Assembly (NCBI GenBank): GCA_002118135.1
Contig: BDIU01000343.1
Span: 62,001-126,000 of the forward strand
DNA from: Trebouxia sp. TZW2008
Lineage: Eukaryota > Chlorophyta > Trebouxiophyceae > Trebouxiales > Trebouxiaceae
Length of the DNA: 64,000 nucleotides
Direction: 5' to 3'
The position numbers and the translations under genes were made by a program. Position 1 is the stretch's first letter; every line of letters starts with the position of its first letter. Below, in pieces: positions 57,001 to 64,000 of this stretch. The notes beneath the pieces were generated by a model, which was given only the letters and a program-made list of their open reading frames with translations, was not told where the DNA came from and made no database searches.

Positions 57001-57630
57001 TAAGATGTGATGTCATGTCATCTGGCAACGCGAGATGTGATGTCATGCAGGGTTTGTCAATGCAGAATTTGCTGCCAGGCAATGCATGCAGTATAAAGAC
57101 ATCGACTTAAAGTATCAGCAATACAGATCAAGTATCTTCTGCTTCGTCGTGCTTGCAGGTGCATATGGATGCCACTATTTGATGCAGCAAAGCAAGGTCA
57201 TGCATGTATACCAAATGCTGACTACATCAGTTGGCACTGAAAGACAGTAAAAGCACTGCCATAAACCCGCTTATTGCACAACATCACCTGATAGCCTTTG
57301 GTGGCTTGAAAACGGCTTGTTTGCTCACAAAGATTTGCTCCTACAGCCAAAATAAGCAAGATCAACGATGGTACCGATAGTGTCTAGGCGCATTTCGCCA
57401 TTTGACATACCTGTCCATCGACCTTCCAAGATGTGACGTGAGCACCGTGCAAGTAAACCTCGGCTGTTGAGCCCTGCAGCAACTTCGTGTTTGTGGTATG
57501 GTATTCATGCAGGCATGCAAGGTCTGCATGGAGCAAAGGTCACCGTCGAACTTTTCAGCTGAACTTTCTTCAAGCCTGTAATCTCGTCTGTGACCACTTG
57601 AGAAGTGGCCCCGGACGGCGCCTTCGCCAT
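54090..57630 (-). CDS. Glucose-6-phosphate 1-epimerase
   Basis: Seven exons close exactly in phase: 57544-57630, 57411-57473, 57288-57340, 56554-56737, 55124-55378, 54515-54640 and 54090-54194, giving 290 residues, the usual size. The enzyme interconverts alpha and beta anomers of glucose 6-phosphate (galactose-mutarotase fold). Diagnostic blocks in order: AEVYLHGAHVTSWKVDG, GGIPVCFPQFGDLGPVKAQHG with the catalytic-type His in QHGFAR, KFTTALHTYFRISDI with the second His, FPDAVVWNPWTDKAKGMADFG, and ICVEAAVAKSGPVEIGPGASW at the C-terminus. No targeting peptide is seen, so it is probably cytosolic. Exons 56554-56737 and 55124-55378 have tandem copies. It is divergent with the DUF89 gene. Confidence 0.93.
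54869..54950 (+). repeat. Dispersed SINE-like repeat, copy 5
   Basis: CGGAGACAGTTGGTTGCTGC, TACCTTGCTGGGCCTGCTG, AGCCTGTCTAGCGCACG, in an epimerase intron, antisense to the gene. Confidence 0.75.
55395..55850 (-). repeat. Acceptor-side copies of epimerase exon 55124-55378
   Basis: Two copies upstream in gene order (about 55460-55565 and 55735-55830) keep VTVSKDTLTQELRVVNGKS-like and VTVGKDSLTQELRIVNGKN-like coding sequence. The farther one meets an in-frame TAG after about 34 codons. The nearer stays open for roughly 45 codons. Confidence 0.85.
56265..56480 (-). repeat. Donor-side copies of epimerase exon 56554-56737
   Basis: TGACAGAACACACCCTCTATG and CAGGGACAAGGAGACTTCCC-like words (minus strand), with GTATACCTTC- or AACTTATAC-like donors, lie downstream of the working donor near 56400-56480 and 56265-56340. 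An acceptor-side relic lies upstream at about 56785-56870. Confidence 0.75.
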
Positions 57631-58011
57631 GATGGCGGGCACGATATCAAATCGAAGATCAGCTGGGCAAGATGTGGAGTTTCAGATCAGCTAATCAACT
57701 GTACTGTCGGCCCCTGATGTTGTCGCAAACCTAGCCGAGTAAATCCAGTCTCAAGCTGTTTTGGCGCTCAACGAGAGGTCGATGCAACGTCCACGGAGGA
57801 GAAATGCGGACATAAGCAAGTTGCTTATGCACTTTTCGCTCAAGCTTGGTGCGGGCTCCGAGACCATGCGCATTCTGATGCGCATTCAGGCAAACAAGCG
57901 CCCGGTAGGCATTCCAAGTCTGCCTACATGATCAGGTTAACATCAACACTTGCAGCAATACCAGATGTAGCGGCAGTGTTAAAAGCCTAGTCAAGATCGT
58001 AAGCCAGTACG
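57631..58011. promoter_or_regulatory. Shared divergent promoter region, epimerase and DUF89 phosphatase
   Basis: 381 bases between two start codons. CpG-rich words (GGACGGCGCC is just inside the epimerase start; TGGTGCGGGCTCCGAGACC lies within). No TATA box is evident. Confidence 0.5.
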
Positions 58012-61000
58012 ATGCCCACCAAACTCAAAAATCTGTACCCAGGCAAACTGCCCTTGCCCCAACTCGATGTTGGCACGTACGACCCGCAGACCATACATTA
58101 CCACAACATACAGGATAACAAGTCAGTTTATGTCGCGTTCGACGCCCAAGACGGCTTCAATGCCTTGATCAATAAATTCACACGCCACCACGTGTTGATG
58201 ACTTTGCAGAGACCTCCCCAACCTAGATGACTGGGTGGAACTGTTTAGAAAAAGCATTCCAACCTACAAGAAGCTTGCTGCAAAGGATCCCTCAGCAAAA
58301 GACAGACAAGCTGCAGAGGTGATCTTTGTGGTTGTTTCTGCGTAAAAACTGTTCTCTGCTTGCAGCATTCAGCAAGTTCCTCATGTCATGATCAGCAATA
58401 CCAAGGACGCTGACAAGCCTGATATTGTTATGGCTGTTTTCACATCATTCTCAAAAGATGTCATGCATGTAACAGTGCATCCTCATGCTGTGTCTACATG
58501 CAGCAAGCAGCAGAGCGGTTTGCCAAGCACTATGATGACCTCATGTGCCAATTAGCCAAAGACCCTCTGGCAAATTTGCCAGGGTTTGGGTCTGAGCCTC
58601 TGTCAATCTTCCGCATAGTCGCACTCAGGTAATACCAGTAACAAGCTGCTTACGCAATTGCATGTGCATCTAATGCAGTTCCAATGCATATCTTGACATT
58701 GTAAGCTGAGCATGGCCTATGATGCTAACTCGTCAAAACATGGTCATCTTCAACCATGAAATCTGGTTTGATATTTTGTGACCTCCAAAAGTTGGAAATC
58801 TCACCTACTGGGAACAATCCCTGTAATGCCTCACTGTGACATTGATAGTAGTCATAGACAGTCTCTGATGACTCATTGAATGACTCATGCTCCAGGGAGG
58901 CGTGTCTAAAGGGGGAGGGGTTTTGGGACCCCTTCAAGCCCGTCAAAGATGAAGAGAACAAGAAGGCCTTGAAGCTGCTGCCAGGCATTTTGAAGTAGGT
59001 GATCAGCAATCCTGCTCCTAATTTTCACATTCTGATATCTTGTCTTCGGTTTTGTCACAATACAAGTCAACAGCGATTCACCTCTCACCGCATTGCTACA
59101 TCATCAGCATTCTGATGCACCAATGAAGATACAAAGCATCACTGTGGCAAATGGACTCACCACGGTATATTTTGAATTGTGATCACGGTAGTTTGCCATT
59201 GATTCCTTGCTGATTGAGGAGGCTCCCTGACATGCGCCACTAATGCCAATCATTTTTGCGACGACTTAGATCCTTTGCTCTTGTTAGTCTGCTGTCTGCT
59301 GTAGCATGTGCACTTACTACAGCATGCACACGGAGATACGCACACTTGCTGCAATGTGGTGTGGTGTCACTAAATTGCTAGCTATTTGAGCCTTTGCAGC
59401 TGCTATGCTAGCTGTGCTCAATGACTGTCAAATGGCTTGCATCCATGCACCCCTTTGTAATTCCACAAAGATCACACAGATTGACTTAGCTTTGAGTCAT
59501 TGGTGCAGGGACCTGGATGCCATACAAGACAGCAGTGAAAGGCTGGAGCTGGCTTTGAGGGGCGTCTTTGCTGGAAATATATTTGATTTGGGCGCACAAG
59601 GCACTGCTGACATGTTTGAGAGCGGAGAGGTACATATGCTGATCTACATTCAGCAGCAGCGCTCAAAATGTGCTAGTGCTCGCGCAATTTCCGAAACAGT
59701 GCTGTCAAGATGCAAGTGCGCACATGATACCTGCTGATCACAATCCAGATCTGAGCACTGCTAATGTGCTAATGTGAAATGGGTGCTCAGGGCACTGCTG
59801 ACATGTTTCAAAGCAGAGAGCTACAATGCAACTGTAAAATCAGCCAGCACATTGTCAAAATGCAGACACGCCCATGGTGGCAAAGACTCTGATGTGAGTA
59901 CTGCTGGCATGCTTCAGTAATTTGGGCGCTCTGGGCAGTTCTGACATGTTTGAGAGCAACGAGGTTTGATGCAAATGTAACTTGTACCATTGATGCTGCC
60001 ACCATGTCAATTTGCACAAGCTTGTTATTGGCAGAATTTACAGTCTGAGCAATGCTATCATGGTTGCGTGATCTGGGCGCTCAGAGCACTGCTGACATAT
60101 CTGAGAGCAGAGAGGTACACATGCAGTCTCTAACTCAGTAGAAATGCTGTCAAGATGCAAGTGTGCAAACGGTACTTGCTAGGATCACCTTTGATATGAG
60201 CACTGCAAACGCGCTGCATACAAATTTGCACAGAGTCGACAAAGCTTGGTCACAGGACTAAACTGCTACAGGGTGGGTTTGAGGAGACGAGGGTGAAAAT
60301 TGTTGAGCGTCCTTGGGCATTTGATGACCTTGACGCAGTCCTGCAGCGCTGGAAGGAAAAGCCACATCATAAGGCCATGCTGTTTGTAGACAACGCTGGC
60401 ACAGACGTAGTCCTTGGTGAGTAGACAGTGAACTGTCCATGAACTTCTTGTGCCTTACTTGCATTCATGATGTGCAATACGGCCATGCTGTTTGTCAAAG
60501 ATGCTGGTGTTACTGAAGTCCTTGGTGAATAGATAGCCAAATGCCTTTTTCGTTGCTGTATCTATCATCAACTTTGGTATAACCATCCTTAGATCATACT
60601 AGACCATAGGGTTTAGGCCTAAACCCTACATAGACCATACTATGATGGTTGTGAAGCGCCAGAAGGAGAGACTGCACCACAGTTACATGCTGTTTGTAGA
60701 CAATGCTGGCACAGACGTAGTCCATGGTGAGTAGACGATCAACTTTTCTGTGAGTTCCCTGTGCCTTACTTGTGTTTCTGCTGTACAATGAGGCCATGCT
60801 GTTTGCGGACAACGCTGGCATTGATGAAGCTCATGGTGGGCTTCCTAGGCTCTGCGCTAAAGCTGACGTTCATCAGAGCAGGGAGTCAGTCTCCTGCTTG
60901 TCTTGTTACTGCGCTGAGATTTTTGTTGAAGCACACTGTGCCTGTTTGATGGCAATGCTGCAATCAGAAGCACTGTGTTTGCTACGCTTACTGCCTTGTC

Positions 61001-62857
61001 CAAAGCAGGTCACTACTGCAGGCATGATCCCTCTAGCAAGGGAGCTCATCAAGAAAGGCACCTTTGTGGTGCTGGCTGCAAATGAGACCCCAGCTCTGAA
61101 TGACATCACAGCAAAAGAGCTGCAAGTGCTGCTGAAGGACTGTGCTCAATCAGACAAGCTGCTGGGGCGAGCTGTTCAAGAAGAAGTCATCAGTGTGGTG
61201 TCATCTGGCAGTTCCCTGCCTATCATTGACCTCACCAAGGTATCTTTTGTTGAACACCGCAAAGTATATTTGGTTCTTCTTGAGGCATTGCTTAATCTAT
61301 TGATCACTTGATTAGACAAGCTGCTGAGGCGAGCTGTACAAGAGCAGGTCATCAGTGTGGTGTCGTCTGGCAGTTCCCTGCCCATCATTGACCTCACCAA
61401 GGTAGTGATTGATATGATGCAACAGGACAAAAGGAACGCACTTGCTGATCAGGACTGCAGTGCGTCTGTCCACGCTCAACCCATGAGATGAGCGTCGCAG
61501 AAAGCAGATGATATCTGGCAGTTCCCTGCCCACCATTGACCTCACAAAGGTACACAGCTCACGTCTGCTGCTTGTGAGCACTGCTGAGATGCTGCTGATC
61601 ATGGAGCCCACAAAGATACAAAGCTGGGGTTTGTCTCTGTTGTTGAGATTTGAATTCACAGACAACATGATAGGGCAGGCCACGCAAGGCAGGATACCAA
61701 TGTTGTGCCGTCCAGCAGTTTCTTGCCCATGGAAGATCTCACAATGTATGTAGCAGCAGCCAAGGGTTTGATGTGGTGGTGGTGGTGGTGATGGTATTGG
61801 TGGTGTTGGTACGAGGAAAGGGGCGTGCCATGCAAATCAGTCTGTCTGCTTTTCTTGACTATGACTTGACAGGTCAACAAGCTATGTACAAATGCAGTTC
61901 TTGCCAGATTGTGTAGCGTCAGCGGACGGTGACCACTTGGTTGGAAGGGATGAGGCGCGTGGTATAGAGACCGACTGAATGCCATGTTCAGCTTTGACTT
62001 CACATTTTTGACCTGTATGTGGCCTGTGTATTGCTGAAGTGACTTACAGCAGCCAAGAGTGTTGCTTTACTGGCTTCACAAGTTTCTCACGCTATGTGTG
62101 ACTGCAGCTGTCACCAGAGTGTGTAGCAGCAGCGGAGGGTGTTGATTTGGTGGTGCTGGAGGGAATGGGGCGTGCTATAGAGACCAACCTGTATGCCACT
62201 TTCAGCTGTGACTCGCTCAAGCTTGCAATGGTCAAGCATCCTGAGGTGGGCTGTCTTTGCTTGGTCTCCATACCTTATGCTGTGTGATAGCTGTGTCACA
62301 GCTTTTTATGACGCTCCCTCAACTCAAAATTCAAAAAGCAGTCGTTCACGTAAGACTGAAATAATTGGCAGCCTGTTTGGCGCAAGAGCAGTTGACGAGG
62401 TCTTTATAGCAATGTCTCAGTCACGAGGCTTTGTGTTACTGCGTTGAAATCAGAGTCTCCTGCTTGCTTTGATCTCGCTGGCCAGTTGTTGAAGCGTTTT
62501 GTAGCTACACGTGCAATGCTGACAGATGAGACCAGAGGTGAGCATGAATTGCACCACAACAATCAGCTCAATGGCAGCTGCTATTGATCATCGCAACAGG
62601 ACTGTGCTGTGTTGCAGGTAGCGCAAGTCTTCAAATGCAGGATGTATGACTGCGTGTGTAAATTTGACAGAGGCAAAGGGCAGCAACACGTTCCTTGGAG
62701 TGACATCTCTGGAGACGCTGACTGGATCAACAGAGCTTCACAGCAAAAGCAGCGCTTGTTCAAGGGCAAACCATCACCGTGGACACAGGTCGCTGGCAGA
62801 GCAATTTGGATACCTGGCAATGATGGCATCAATTTTTGTGTTGGAGATGACGATTAG
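58012..62857 (+). CDS. DUF89 damage-control phosphatase (Arabidopsis At2g17340 type)
   Basis: Nine exons close in phase: 58012-58121, 58210-58318, 58504-58628, 58896-58994, 59509-59629, 60272-60416, 61022-61239, 62108-62245 and 62618-62857, giving about 434 residues. DUF89 enzymes are metal-dependent phosphatases that hydrolyse damaged or excess phosphometabolites such as oxidised 4'-phosphopantetheine. Blocks in order: [71 protein letters not shown] (metal/catalytic Asp-Asn), [49 protein letters not shown] and [13 protein letters not shown], then [11 protein letters not shown]. The C-terminus extends about 60 residues beyond the plant protein, and its frame there is less certain. The acceptor of exon 3 could be a few bases later. 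Confidence 0.9.
59775..60115 (+). repeat. Donor-side copies of DUF89 exon 59509-59629
   Basis: Three relics repeat GGGCGCTCAGAGCACTGCTG, ACATGTTTGAGAGCAACGAG and a following GTTTGATGC or GTACACATGC at the donor position (about 59785, 59930 and 60075). Confidence 0.8.
60476..60840 (+). repeat. Donor-side copies of DUF89 exon 60272-60416
   Basis: GGCCATGCTGTTTGTAGACA, ACGCTGGCACAGACGTAGTCC and TTGGTGAGTAGAC recur at about 60480, 60685 and 60790 with preserved GTGAGT, GTGAAT or GTGGGC donors. The catalytic motif is thus present four times in the DNA but only once in the spliced protein. Confidence 0.85.
60581..60650. repeat. Foldback element with 22-bp perfect palindrome
   Basis: Arms starting AACCATC and ending GATGGTT pair imperfectly over about 34 bases. 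The centre (60607-60628) is perfectly palindromic and made of two head-to-head TTTAGGG-like motifs (TAGGGTTTAGG then CCTAAACCCTA). Confidence 0.8.
61300..61560 (+). repeat. Donor-side copies of DUF89 exon 61022-61239
   Basis: TTAGACAAGCTGCTGAGGCG to ATTGACCTCACCAAGGTAG (about 61312-61405) and ATATCTGGCAGTTCCCTGCC with CTCACAAAGGTACAC (about 61510-61552) repeat the end of the working exon with functional-looking donors. Confidence 0.85.
61870..61990 (+). repeat. Acceptor-side copy of DUF89 exon 62108-62245
   Basis: TTGCCAGATTGTGTAGCGTC, GACCACTTGGTTGGAAGGG and GTATAGAGACCGACTGAATG parallel the working exon with an in-frame stop in the last segment. Confidence 0.8.
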
Positions 62858-63594
62858 CTGACCGTTCTTGTTGGCTGGGCATTTTGCGAACAGAGTTGGA
62901 TGGGTACAACACTGTGTTGAAAGTAGGAATTAGTTTGTATACATGTCATGATGTGCCATATCAACGCTCATGGTCTGCTTTAGCGTCGTTGCAGCAGATC
63001 ATGTTGGATCGTGTAGACTGATCAAGCCTGAAAGCTGGTCAGTCAGTAGAATATCACATGATTTGAGAGGGCCACGGCTTGTAGAATGCTACATAGCTGT
63101 GACTGAACAAGCTGCAGCGTTCTCTGTGCATCAGAGATGTCGACATCAAGTAAATAAGGTTATCGACCTTGAGGTCAACTGTCAGTTTAAAGTTTGCTGC
63201 CTAGGTTGCAATGTCGAATGAAATCTGAGGCACATCTGACAATGTGCCTGACCCTTGACAAATTTTGGACGTAGTCAGTGACTACTAGTCACAAAAGTGG
63301 CCATGAAACAAGCTGTCAAAACCGTTGGTTCAGAGTTTGAGGTCATGCTGATGACAAGCCGCTTGAGCTTCTCTGTCTAAACATTCTATTCTAGTCTAGC
63401 ACAACTCTGCGTTTAGGTCAACCAGATGTTTGGCTACAGCCGGTCAAAGACAAAGGGCTGGACCCTGATTGGTCAACCTTCTGCTGAAGCTCAATGTTGT
63501 ATTGACAGCAGCAATCCTGGGCTGGCAATATGGACAAAGGCTCCCTTATGACGTTTGTCAGAGTAGTTTTCCTCTGTTTTCTTGTATTCTTCAG
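62858..63594. other. Intergenic region between convergent genes
   Basis: About 740 bases between the DUF89 stop (+) and the stop of the partial minus-strand gene. No exon, microsatellite or RNA gene was seen. Confidence 0.5.
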
Positions 63595-64000
63595 CTACAG
63601 CCGCTGATCCATGATACCTGTTGCTTCTTCAGATGTCAGCTTGAAGACTCCATGCTGTTTCAACCTCTGCTTGCCTTCAGCCGCTGACATGCCATGCAAA
63701 TCCGCTTTCAGTTGTTGCAATGCTTCAGGCGCCAAAGACAGCAGCTGTGATGCGTCTCGCAGCTCCTTGAAATGCGCTGAAGCTTTGTATGTGTAGGGCT
63801 GAAACACTGAGAATAGAGTTCGAGCATCACAAGCCAGCTGCCTCCCTCCCTGCACCACGAGAAAGCGTCCAAACAGGTTTTCACACAGAAGTCAAGTCAG
63901 CAACGGTCAAGGCAGCTTAAGTCAGATAGCAAAACTGCAATGCCTCTGCCCTTCCTGGCTTACTGAACAAACCAATCACCTAGCATGCAATACAGCACAG
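63595..64000 (-). CDS. Unidentified gene, terminal exon (gene continues past right edge)
   Basis: An 85-codon terminal exon (63595-63849) follows a good acceptor (CTCGTGGTGCAG) and ends in TAG. It encodes GGRQLACDARTLFSVFQPYT, KASAHFKELRDASQLLSL and a Lys/Leu/Gln-rich helical end with LKADLHGMSAAEGKQRLKQ. The pattern is all-helical and resembles the C-termini of large vesicle-tethering or scaffold proteins, but I cannot name a family. Upstream exons lie outside the window. The sequence beyond 63849 is intronic as far as visible. Confidence 0.55.

Overview
The window is nuclear DNA of an intron-rich eukaryote, most likely a green alga (Chlorophyta; a trebouxiophyte would fit, but that is inference). 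The evidence is short exons in long GT-AG and occasional GC-AG introns, CAG-prone coding sequence, a plastid-targeted single-span membrane protein, Ser/Pro linkers of the chlorophyte cell-wall type, and gene families whose closest recognisable relatives are plant or general eukaryotic proteins. There are no operons and no tRNA or rRNA genes that I could support.

Layout. 1-5626 (-): a secreted GH5 endoglucanase with CBM1-like modules, running off the left edge. 5911-13923 (-): a TFIIS-domain protein (N-terminal LW domain plus central TFS2M domain) with a polyglutamine tail and no zinc ribbon. 14698-29810 (+): strumpellin/WASHC5, the large WASH-complex subunit. 30635-31007 (+): a small DnaJ-type zinc-finger protein. 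About 32.4-38.1 kb (+): an unrecognised acidic, Cys-containing gene buried in tandem exon copies. 39212-40063 (-): a plastid-targeted one-helix protein. 40394-43584 (+): ALKBH6. 44100-50437 (+): a secreted DUF1254/DUF1214 protein. 51598-53562 (+): a SREK1IP1-like zinc-knuckle splicing protein. 54090-57630 (-): glucose-6-phosphate 1-epimerase. 58012-62857 (+): a DUF89 damage-control phosphatase of the Arabidopsis At2g17340 type. 63595-64000 (-): the last exon of an unidentified gene.

Three neighbouring pairs (TFIIS-like/strumpellin, one-helix protein/ALKBH6, epimerase/DUF89) are divergent and share intergenic starts of about 330-775 bp that look richer in CpG than the introns. Introns are full of TG/CA and TGCATG words, as expected of CpG-depleted DNA. 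The genes do not form a pathway.

The most unusual property is structural. Nearly every well-resolved gene has exons surrounded by decaying tandem copies of their own splice junctions: acceptor-side copies lie upstream of the working exon and donor-side copies downstream, with stops and broken splice sites accumulating in the extra copies. The extreme case is the exon at 35901-36015, preceded by ten acceptor-side copies spaced 80-89 nt apart and followed by about seven donor-side copies. A small inverted-repeat element with an 8-bp target duplication, which would behave as an introner if spliced, sits in one duplicated strumpellin exon. Exon coordinates were derived by hand from reading frame, splice-site and phase agreement; where phases did not close I say so.
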